This document shows, piece by piece, positions 1-7,825 of a stretch of 17,930 bases of DNA. Both the position numbers and the translations under genes were made by a program. The first letter of the stretch is position 1. Every line of letters begins with the position of its first letter. The stretch lies in NCBI GenBank assembly GCA_964620605.1, contig CAZUHQ010000072.1:1-17930 (forward strand), read 5' to 3'. Below the pieces are notes generated by a model that worked only from the letters and a program-made list of their open reading frames with translations, searched no databases and had not been told where the DNA came from. The stretch comes from Thalassotalea_E sp964620605 (GTDB taxonomy: Bacteria; Pseudomonadota; Gammaproteobacteria; Enterobacterales; Alteromonadaceae).

Positions 1-2382
1 GATGGCACGCGAATTTTATTATCTGATGTTGCCAACATTAAAGATGGCTTTGTCGAAAGTGATGATTTTGCTACTTTCAATGGCGAAAATACTACCAGCA
101 TTATGGTGCAGTCGACTGGTGAGCAAAACGATCTGGCGATCGCGGCAGAAGTGAAAGCCTATGTTGAAAAGAAAAATAGTCAACTGCCTGAGGGAGCAAA
201 ATTAACCGTCTGGGGCGATTCGTCTTTTTATCTTTCAGAGCGCCTGGATATGATGATCAGTAACTTGTTGATGGGGGCGGCATTGGTATTTTTAGTGTTA
301 ACCCTGTTTTTGCGTATTCGTATCGCGTTTTGGGTAATGCTGGGGATTCCGATCAGTTTTCTTGGTGCCTTGCTGATGATGCCGTTACTAGGCGAATGGT
401 CGGTGTCGATTAACCTGTTAAGCCTATTTGCCTTTATTATGGTGCTCGGCATAGTGGTTGATGATGCGATAGTGATCGGCGAGAGTGCTTACTCTGAAAT
501 TCAGCGTTATGGTCATTCCAGTGATAATGTTATTCGTGGCACCATGCGGGTGGCGATGCCGGCAACTTTTGGTGTGTTGACCACTATTGCGGCATTTGCC
601 CCGTTATTAATGATAGATGCCACCTTTTCGGCATTTTTTCGCGCCATTGCCTTAGTGGTAACCTTTTGTTTGATCTTCTCTTTGATCGAGTCAAAATGGA
701 TTTTACCGGCGCATTTAGCCCATATGAAATACACGCCGTTAACCAATGAAACCGCGAATTGGTTAGAAAGGTTTCAAATGCGCTTTAAGGAAAAACTGGA
801 ATATTTTATTCACTATGTTTATCAGCCAAGGTTAAAACTAACGCTGGCGAAACGATACAATACTATGGCAATGTTTATCGCCGGGCTTTTCTTGGCTATC
901 TCCTTGATCACTGGCGCTTTTGTTAAAGTAGAAGTGTTTCCCAATGTGCCGAGTGATTTTATTCAGGGCAATGTCACCATGATAGATGGTACTGCGCCCA
1001 GAGAGCGCAATAAGGCTATCGACAGAATCGTTGCCGCAGCACATAAAGTTGCAGAAGAAAATAAAACCAGCGGTGTCAGTTTTATTAAACATACCATGGT
1101 GTTTACTGAAGGTAATACCCGGGCGACATTTTTACTTGAGCTGGTGAAATCTGAAGATCGAGATTTAGACGCCTATGAAATAGAAAAGCTGTGGCGTGAT
1201 GAAATTGGTGAAATTGCCGGTACCAAGGAATTGCGCTTTTTCGCCGGTACTAATGCCGGTGGCGGTGCGGCGATAGAATTTCAGTTAACCGGTAAAAACG
1301 ACGATGAACTGGAGGCCGCAGCTCATGATATCCAGGATCAGCTAAAAACTTATGACGGCGTGTTTGATATTCGCAATTCCTTTAGTCGTGGCAGTCAGGA
1401 AATTAAACTTAGCATTCGTCCAGAAGCGGAAACCTTAGGTTTGACACTGGCGGATTTGGCAAAGCAAGTGCGTCAGGCATTTTATGGTGATGAAGCACAG
1501 CGCATTCAGCGTGGCCGTGACGAGTTAAAAGTCATGGTACGTTATCCGAAAGAAGACCGGTTGTCGATTTCTGACCTGGAAGATATGTGGATCCGCACGC
1601 CAAGCGGCGAACAAGTGCCGTTTTATCAGGTAGCAGATATCGCGATAGGCCAGGGGTTTTCTTCGATCACTCGTATCAACCAGAAACGCTCGATTACAAT
1701 TTCGGCGGATATTGACAGTGAAAAAGTGGAATCGCGAAAAGTGATCAGCGAAATGAATGACACCAGCATTCCTGAAATTTTGGCAAATTATCCGAGCGTG
1801 CAATATGGCGTTGAGGGTGCGAGTAAAGAGCAGCAGGATTTTCTCCGTCAGCTGGCGATTGCCGGTATCGGCGCATTATTTTTAATTTATGGCCTGATCG
1901 CCATTCCAACCAAGTCTTATACTCAGCCACTGGTGATCATGTCGGTGATCCCTTTTGGTATTATCGGCGCCATCTTTGGTCATTGGCTGTTAGGCAAAAC
2001 CATTAACATGATGTCTATCTATGGCTTTATTGCCTTAACTGGCGTGGTGGTTAACGATTCATTGATCATGGTAGATTTTATCAATAAGGCGAAAGACTCC
2101 GGAATGAAGATGATAGACGTAGTTTGTCAGGCGGGTACTCAGCGTTTTCGTGCGATCTTATTGACTTCATTAACGACGTTTTTCGGTATTTTCCCGCTGT
2201 ATTTCGAGCACAGCTTGCAGGCGCAGTTTATTATCCCGATGGCGATATCCTTAGGTTTCGGTATTGTTTTTGCGACTGTCATCACCTTGTTCCTGATCCC
2301 GGCGCTTTACTTGATCAAAGAAGATATCCGCAACTTATTGAAAAAGCCTAAGGTAGAAAAAGCTCAGGTGGTAGAAAGCTGA
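1..2382 (+). CDS. RND family efflux permease, C-terminal part (5' end outside window)
   Basis: The reading frame is open from base 1, with no start before residue MVQ at 103, so this is the last 793 residues of an inner-membrane RND pump subunit (family members are about 1,020-1,050 aa). The transmembrane helix 4 proton-relay motif VVDDAIVIGES, with its Asp pair, is encoded around 446-486. Hydrophobic helices flank two periplasmic porter segments, and the late motif GVVVNDSLIMVDF is at about 2041-2079. Such pumps exchange protons for drugs or other amphiphiles and work with a periplasmic adaptor and a TolC-type channel; the adaptor gene would be expected just upstream, outside the window. The drug-type (HAE1-like) rather than heavy-metal class is inferred from the VVDDAIV motif; the substrate cannot be told. 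The gene ends in a Lys/Glu-rich tail and TGA. Confidence 0.95.
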   Translation, partial: DGTRILLSDVANIKDGFVESDDFATFNGENTTSIMVQSTGEQNDLAIAAEVKAYVEKKNSQLPEGAKLTVWGDSSFYLSERLDMMISNLLMGAALVFLVLTLFLRIRIAFWVMLGIPISFLGALLMMPLLGEWSVSINLLSLFAFIMVLGIVVDDAIVIGESAYSEIQRYGHSSDNVIRGTMRVAMPATFGVLTTIAAFAPLLMIDATFSAFFRAIALVVTFCLIFSLIESKWILPAHLAHMKYTPLTNETANWLERFQMRFKEKLEYFIHYVYQPRLKLTLAKRYNTMAMFIAGLFLAISLITGAFVKVEVFPNVPSDFIQGNVTMIDGTAPRERNKAIDRIVAAAHKVAEENKTSGVSFIKHTMVFTEGNTRATFLLELVKSEDRDLDAYEIEKLWRDEIGEIAGTKELRFFAGTNAGGGAAIEFQLTGKNDDELEAAAHDIQDQLKTYDGVFDIRNSFSRGSQEIKLSIRPEAETLGLTLADLAKQVRQAFYGDEAQRIQRGRDELKVMVRYPKEDRLSISDLEDMWIRTPSGEQVPFYQVADIAIGQGFSSITRINQKRSITISADIDSEKVESRKVISEMNDTSIPEILANYPSVQYGVEGASKEQQDFLRQLAIAGIGALFLIYGLIAIPTKSYTQPLVIMSVIPFGIIGAIFGHWLLGKTINMMSIYGFIALTGVVVNDSLIMVDFINKAKDSGMKMIDVVCQAGTQRFRAILLTSLTTFFGIFPLYFEHSLQAQFIIPMAISLGFGIVFATVITLFLIPALYLIKEDIRNLLKKPKVEKAQVVES

Positions 2383-2423
2383 TTAATCTGCATATTTGTT
2401 GTTATGGTAATAAGAGCAAGCAT

Positions 2424-2465
2424 CACCAGCATGGATGCTGGTGTTGAGCTTCCATGGAAGGACTC
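2424..2465. repeat. Two tandem hairpins centred on CATGGATG and CCATGGAAG
   Basis: The first hairpin has perfect 9-bp arms, CACCAGCAT (2424-2432) and ATGCTGGTG (2435-2443). Three bases later comes the 12-bp palindrome CTTCCATGGAAG (2449-2460), flanked by GAG (2446-2448) and CTC (2463-2465). There is no adjacent T-run, so it is not a typical intrinsic terminator, although it could stabilise the 3' end of the efflux transcript. From memory, tandem hairpins with CATGGATG-like centres are dispersed in intergenic regions of Alteromonadales; membership of that class is inference. Confidence 0.5.
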
Positions 2466-2537
2466 GCAGCGTTTTGCTTGTTTACCTGACAACAACTATT
2501 GGAAACCTAACCTTTTAGCTTTTATAACTTCAGGTAT

Positions 2538-3383
2538 TTAAATTTGATGCTCAGCGCTATCTTCCAGTAAGTCCTGATAGTCTTCATCTGCCAAATCTAA
2601 TACTGCCAGTACCGACTCGCTGACATAAGGCCAGTCGGCACAATCGCGAAAATATTTATGATGATGGGCAATATTTTCCGCCATTTTTAAAATTGCAAAA
2701 TAAAAGCGTTGTGCCTGATCACTTGAGGTGGTGAGAAATTCCCTATCGTGATGGCATAAAATCAACTGACAAATATCTTTGGGTAAGCGCCATGACGATG
2801 CAACATAGTAGCCTAAGGTCGCATGGTTTACCTGATAGACGCTTTCTTCAATCGAAGTCAGGGTTTCTGATGGTGTTTTTAACGCGTGCTCAAAAGTTTC
2901 TGGGTAATCGCCATATCGGCTTGCCATTACCGGAATGCCGCAATCGTGGAACAGCCCTAAGGTAAATAACCTGTCTTTTGACACTTGTTTGCTGAGTGAA
3001 CTTCCAATCAGTACACTGGTATTGGCAATGTTATTGGCATTATTCCAGAATTCTTCCAGAGTAATGCTGGAGTCATCTTGCTGAAAACTTTTTCTTAACA
3101 AACAGTTAGTGACTAAGAGCAAAATACCATCACTACCGATATAACGTGCCGCCTTGTGAATATCGGATATCGAGCGTGCCAAGCCATAAATAGGGGAGTT
3201 AACAGTTTTTAATATGGTGGCGGAAATCGCGACATCCTGAGAAACTATAGTAGCGAGTTCGTTGATATCTGGCTCTGGATTGGCCATCAATTGCTGTAGT
3301 TTGATCAGTAACTCGGGCTGCGCAGGAATTGCAAAACCTCGGGCAATATCAGCTATGACTTTTTCATCAATCTGTAACATCAT
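2538..3383 (-). CDS. HDOD domain protein
   Basis: A 281-residue protein occupied almost entirely by an HDOD domain (about residues 15-215), related to HD-domain phosphohydrolases and found in bacterial signalling proteins. It keeps His146-Asp147 in GLFHDCGIP, His187 in VNHATLGYYVASSWRLP, and His211-His212 followed by Asp213, the positions that line the metal site in HD enzymes; most HDOD proteins are thought to be non-catalytic. There is no signal peptide or membrane segment, so it should be cytoplasmic, and no attached GGDEF, EAL or receiver domain. I chose the ATG at 3383 because GAAAG lies six bases upstream; the in-frame TTG at 3386 and ATG at 3380 are alternatives. It is transcribed divergently from the beta-propeller gene. 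The partner and signal are unknown. Confidence 0.88.
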   Translation of the reverse strand: MMLQIDEKVIADIARGFAIPAQPELLIKLQQLMANPEPDINELATIVSQDVAISATILKTVNSPIYGLARSISDIHKAARYIGSDGILLLVTNCLLRKSFQQDDSSITLEEFWNNANNIANTSVLIGSSLSKQVSKDRLFTLGLFHDCGIPVMASRYGDYPETFEHALKTPSETLTSIEESVYQVNHATLGYYVASSWRLPKDICQLILCHHDREFLTTSSDQAQRFYFAILKMAENIAHHHKYFRDCADWPYVSESVLAVLDLADEDYQDLLEDSAEHQI

Positions 3384-3527
3384 CAAACACTTTCAGTATA
3401 AAACTTAAGCAAATTACTATCGCTTAAATTCTCTTGATTTACAATAATTTTAGCGCTTTTGATTTAATTGCTTGTGCTCAATTCAAATCTATTGAATAGT
3501 GTTTCACATTAACTAATAACAAGAAGG

Positions 3528-4619
3528 ATGGAAGTTTTGCTTAAGAAAATAAGCGCTTATCTGCAAGTATTGCTTAAATACACTATGGCGATGTTAGGAT
3601 TTTTAATTACGGTGATGCAAGTACAGGCCACTACGATGGCGCAGTTGCCGTCGTGGCAACATATTGAGCTAGAAGGGAAACCTTCGTTGCGTGGTTCGGC
3701 GATAATTAAGGATTCGTTATGGGTTACCGGCACAAACAATGGCGTTTTTGTCAGTCAGGACGGTGGCAACAGCTGGCACAATAAATCAGTGGTTCACAGC
3801 CAGGTGACGGATTTTCGCGATATCGCATTGTTTGATAAAAATACCGCCATTGTCATGGGGGTAGGCAGTGGTGAGCAGTCGATGCTGTTTAAAACCACAG
3901 ATGGCGGTGATAACTGGCAATTGCTTTATCAAAACACCGATAAAGACGGCTTTTTTGATTCGATTGCGTTTTGGGATAACACCACCGGCCTGTTAATGGG
4001 CGATCCGGTTGACGGTTATTATGTTATTAAAAAAACTGAGGACGGCGGTAAAACCTGGCGTCGCATCGCAAAAGCTCAATTACCTCAATTACAGGAAAAA
4101 GAAGCGGCATTTGCCGCCAGCGGTAATACCTTAATTGTTGGTGATAATGGCCAAGCCTGGTTAACGACTGGTGGTTTTTTAGCCTCTGTTTATTACAGCG
4201 ATGATTTTGGTGAATCCTGGCAACGACAAACGGTACCGCTGTTTAACACGACTCAAACGGCTGGCGGTTATGGTTTAGGTTTGAATCACAGCGGACAAGT
4301 CTTTGTTGTCGGAGGCGATTATCAGCAGCGCCCGGCTAAGTACCCCAATATGGCAACTAGGCTTGATGACAAATGGCAAATGGTCAAAGCGGGGCAACAT
4401 GGTTTAAGAACTGCGTTTAGCTGCCAGGGCATGCTCTGTATTGCCACAGGCAAAACTGGCAATGATATTTCCTATAATGGCGGTAAAAGCTGGCAACCGT
4501 TAGCAAATAATACTAAAGCGCAAGATGACGGCTTTTATACCCTGGCCGCGGATAATTTTAAGTTTTTATTTGCTGGCGCGAATGGCCAAGTGGGAATATT
4601 GAAATTTGGCACTAAATAA
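3528..4619 (+). CDS. Exported YCF48/BNR-repeat beta-propeller protein
   Basis: A 363-residue protein with an N-terminal signal sequence: Lys-rich start, hydrophobic stretch about residues 19-31, likely cut after VQA near residue 34. Five Asp-box (BNR) motifs follow: SQDGGNSW (76-83), TTDGGDNW (123-130), TEDGGKTW (170-177), SDDFGESW (224-231) and SYNGGKSW (315-322). This spacing fits a single beta-propeller of the YCF48/HCF136 or sialidase-like type. Related bacterial proteins are annotated as oxidoreductases or glycosyl hydrolases without proof; I see no sialidase active-site Arg/Tyr signature and make no enzymatic claim. The ATG at 3528 directly abuts AAGAAGG, too close for a good ribosome binding site. 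The in-frame TTG at 3537 (nine bases from AAGAAGG, giving MLKKIS) is a credible alternative start. It ends 20 bp before a bidirectional terminator. Confidence 0.85.
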   Translation: MEVLLKKISAYLQVLLKYTMAMLGFLITVMQVQATTMAQLPSWQHIELEGKPSLRGSAIIKDSLWVTGTNNGVFVSQDGGNSWHNKSVVHSQVTDFRDIALFDKNTAIVMGVGSGEQSMLFKTTDGGDNWQLLYQNTDKDGFFDSIAFWDNTTGLLMGDPVDGYYVIKKTEDGGKTWRRIAKAQLPQLQEKEAAFAASGNTLIVGDNGQAWLTTGGFLASVYYSDDFGESWQRQTVPLFNTTQTAGGYGLGLNHSGQVFVVGGDYQQRPAKYPNMATRLDDKWQMVKAGQHGLRTAFSCQGMLCIATGKTGNDISYNGGKSWQPLANNTKAQDDGFYTLAADNFKFLFAGANGQVGILKFGTK

Positions 4620-4639
4620 CAGTGATTTGAAATGAAAAT

Positions 4640-4675
4640 AAAAAACGCTGAGCAGTTAACCACTCAGCGTTTTTT
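4640..4675. terminator. Bidirectional intrinsic terminator
   Basis: Arms AAAAAACGCTGAG (4640-4652) and CTCAGCGTTTTTT (4663-4675) are perfect complements around a 10-base loop. A T-tract follows the stem on the plus strand, and the A-tract supplies one on the minus strand. It separates the convergent beta-propeller gene (stop 4617-4619) from the M16 protease gene (stop 4693-4695) and can serve both. Confidence 0.92.
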
Positions 4676-4692
4676 ATTTAAGTGGTAATAGA

Positions 4693-7601
4693 TTAAATAC
4701 TATCACCGTTTCTATCTAGTATTATCGGTTCGCCAAGACCTAATGCTTTCAGTCTTGGCAGTTGAGTTTTTGCGTCACCGACCACTAAATACACCATTTT
4801 ATCCGGGTTCATGTATTTGGCTATCGTTGCCTGGGCTTGAGCCAGGGTTAATGCATCAAGCTGCATTTGTTGTTGCGCAACATANNNNNNNNNNNNNNNN
4901 NNNNNNNNNNNNNNTTAGTGGCCAGCTGATAGCTGCTAATATTTTGTAACACCCCTAATAAACTGCCGGTAGTTTCAAACGCCCGGCTGTTGGACTTGGT
5001 TAATACCGATTGAGTATTTTCCAGCGCCTGCTGATCAAACTCTTGGCCGTAATTTGCCAGGATCTCTCTAAAGGTTTGTAACGATTCCAGAGTGACATTA
5101 GAGCGCACACTGGAGTGAGCACTGAAAAAGCCACCAGCATTTGCGCGGTTAAACCCTGAGTAGGCTCCATAGGTATAACCTTTTTGCAGGCGTAATATTT
5201 GGAATAACTGCCCGGAAAAGCTGCCGCCTAAATTATGATTAACGGCAACGGCAGGATAAAAATCATCAGCATTGGCGACCATTGCCGGATTACCGATACG
5301 GATAAAAGATTGTTTCGCGCCAGGAACATCAACAAAATACAGTTGTGCTTTATCTAGCTTAGCTAGTTGAGTGGCGGCCGGTAATGCGACATCCGCGTTA
5401 GCTAAGTTATTCTTTAACGGCATTAAGCTGGCGAGTATTTTATCCTGGCTGATATCTCCGGCAACATGCACTGTCGTTAAGTTAGCGACGATATTATCCT
5501 GATAATATTTTTTTACATCTGCCAGTGAAATATTGTCAATATCAGCGATATTTCCGGTAACGGGTGAGCCCAGCTTAGTGCTGTTGCCATACATTAATTT
5601 GGCATAAACGCGTTGCGCAATACTGCCGGGGTTGGCATTTGCTTGTTGAATGCCCGCTTTGGTTTCCTGCTTTATTCGTTGCCACTGAGATTCATCCCAA
5701 CGTGGGCTTAGTAGTATTTCCTGTGCCAGTGTTATCGCCTCAGGAAAGTTTTTCGCCAAGGTGCTGCCACTTAGGGTGATAAATTCACCACTGGCGGTGA
5801 AATTTAATTCAGCGCCGATAGCGCCGAGGGCTTCTTCCAGCTGTTGCGGTGTTTTGGTTTTCGTGCCTTCCATCATGATGGAAGTTAATAGATTGGCAAC
5901 GCCGTCTTTGCCTTGTGGGTCTAACAAATGGCCGCCTTTAACACGAATTGAAAATGACACTAACGGCAGTTCATTATGCTCAATCGATAATACAGACAGG
6001 CCATTAGCAAAGTTAGTTGCCTTGACTTCTGGTAAGTTAATTGCGCTGAGTTTACCCGCTTTTGGCATCACAGAACGGTCAAAAGAAGAGGGCGAATTAG
6101 CCAGTGGTGCTAATGCCTGTTGCTCAGCCTGAGCGGCCATTTGCTGTTCAGCGCCCTGAACGATTTTTTCTTCAATAACATTCGCTTTTTTCGCGCCAGT
6201 TAATGCCAGTTGTTGTTTGCCTTTAGGGACAAAGCTGGTGGCGATATAATTTTTGTTAAGGATATATTGCTTGAATACTCGCATTATATCGTCACGAGTG
6301 ACGGCACGATAACGTTCAATTTCTTTGGAAACTAGTGAGGGATCGCCGGCAAACTCGTTATGCTGTGCTATGGTCGAAGCCTTATTAAATACGCTGGTCA
6401 GCTGGTTATAAAACGCGGTTTCACGTTTGGTCAGCAAACGTTTGAGCTGTTTATCGGTGAACCCTTGGCTAGCAAACTGTTGCAGGGCATTGTCAATGCT
6501 GGTTTTTACCTTATCTAAAGGCATATCATTAAAGGCGCGTACTGTTAAGCTAAAGCGGCCGGCAAGTTCTGAACTTGAGTTATCTGCACTGACTGATGGC
6601 GCTAATTTATCTTGCTCAACAATATGTTGATAGAGCACGCTGTCTTTGCCGTCGGCTAATAATTGCGCCAAAATATCCAGCGCGTAGGCATCTACCTGAT
6701 ATTGCTCAACCGTCGGTAAGGTTAAGGTGAGTTCAGGCAATGTGGCAAAATTATCTTCGTGATACAGAGAAATGCTTTTTTCAATGGCGACCGGCATTGG
6801 CGGTAACGGAGTAACTTCAGCCTTAGGTTGTAATTCGCCAAAGTATTTGTTGATCCAGGTTTTTGCTTGCGTGGTGTCAAAGTCACCTGCCAGTACTAAG
6901 GTGGCATTATTAACGCCATACCATTTTTGATAGAACTCGCGAACATCTTTTAAGGTCGCATTTTGTAAATCTTCTAAACTCCCGATAACATCCCAGCTAT
7001 ACGGGTGTCCCTCAGGATATAACGCCTTTAACGTGACATATTCGGTGTGACCGTATGGACGGTTATCAACCCCTTGGCGTTTTTCGTTTTTCACTACTTG
7101 CTTTTCGTTTTCCAAGCCTTCTTGAGTCACGGTATTGATGAAATAGCCCATGCGATCCGATTCCATCCATAGCACTTGCTCTAAGCCATCGTTTGGTACC
7201 ACTTCGTAGTAAATGGTGCCATCTTGCCAGGTGCCGCCGTTTAATACACCACCCATATTGCCGATGTGCTTGATAAAATTACCGGCACCGACATGTTCAG
7301 AGTCTTGAAACAGCATATGCTCAAAAAAATGGGCAAAGCCGGTACGTCCCGGTTTTTCCCGATTTGAGCCAACATGGTATTGAATTGCCAGCGCAACGAC
7401 CGGATCGGATGTATCCTGATGCAATACCACTTCCAGCCCATTATCCAGGATGTATTTTTCCAGCGCCAATTCGACAGTGGTGGATGCTGCTTTTGTACTT
7501 GCTAAGCTGGACTGTTGTTGATGGTTATCTTTATCGCTCACACAGCCATTTATAGCAATCGCAAGCGCACTGAGCGCAAGCAGTTTAGGTAGTTTTTTCA
7601 T
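4693..7601 (-). CDS. M16 family zinc metalloprotease lipoprotein (contains assembly gap)
   Basis: A two-domain pitrilysin/insulinase-type peptidase. The start MKKLPKLLALSALAIAINGC ends in a plausible lipobox with Cys20, suggesting a periplasmic lipoprotein. The zinc motif HFFEH (residues 91-95) is the inverted HxxEH of M16, and Glu173 in VVKNEKRQ is the likely third ligand. A Gln/Ala-rich linker (about residues 485-515) joins a second M16 domain that lacks HxxEH, as in M16B-type pairs where one half is inactive. Thirty Ns at 4885-4914 shift the frame: read straight through, the protein would end falsely at 4848. Beyond the gap another frame gives YVAQQQMQLDALTLAQ, then MVYLVVGDAKTQLPRL and GLGEPIILD, a normal M16 C-terminus, with TAA at 4693. 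Ribosome binding site is weak. It lies 224 bp downstream of the receptor gene, behind that gene's terminator. Confidence 0.9.
4885..4914. other. Assembly gap (30 Ns) within the M16 gene
   Basis: A run of 30 N is a placeholder length. The coding frames on either side differ, and only a true gap length of 1 + 3n bases restores one continuous M16 protein. Before the gap the minus strand ends in codons for SYQLAT followed by AA; after it, TATGTT begins YVAQQQ. A single missing base would give ...SYQLAT-N/K-YVAQQQ, a natural join. Confidence 0.95.
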
Positions 7602-7750
7602 AGCGGGATCACTTTATCGTTATTGTAATTGTTAAATTGATGTTAATTGACTTTAGGTCAGTCAATGCTATTAATCAACTTTGCTTGGCGTGTTTTAGCC
7701 GATTGTTAAACGATGAAATTAGATTGCTACGGAAATTTTAGTTTCCGGGC

Positions 7751-7793
7751 GATAAAAGAAAAACTGGCTGCGAGGGGGAACTCACAGCCAGTT
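7751..7793 (-). terminator. Intrinsic terminator of the TonB receptor gene
   Basis: On the minus strand AACTGGCTG (7785-7793) pairs perfectly with CAGCCAGTT (7762-7770) across a 14-base loop, and is followed by the T-rich run TTTTTCTTTTATC. It lies 32 bp past the receptor stop codon and separates the receptor from the M16 gene. Confidence 0.9.
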
Positions 7794-7825
7794 AATTTCG
7801 TTTCTGCCAGTGACTATCGCCGTGC

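Noticed and set aside
228..1930. Minus-strand open frames opposite the RND gene
   Set aside because: Short, without ribosome binding sites or recognisable motifs, and fully antisense to a well supported membrane protein gene.
3481..3497. Inverted repeat ATTCAA-5-TTGAAT between the divergent HDOD and beta-propeller genes
   Set aside because: Short, AT-rich and single; not enough to call an operator.
4848..4884. C-terminus MLRNNKCSLMH for the M16 protein
   Set aside because: It is an artefact of reading through 30 placeholder Ns in the wrong frame; another frame gives a proper M16 C-terminus.
4743..4949. Plus-strand open frame across the N gap
   Set aside because: It is antisense to the M16 C-terminus and includes undefined bases.
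7646..7666. Inverted repeat ATTGACT-7-AGTCAAT upstream of the M16 gene
   Set aside because: It may be an operator, but no matching second copy or regulator was found and promoter elements around it are unclear; left out as unsupported.
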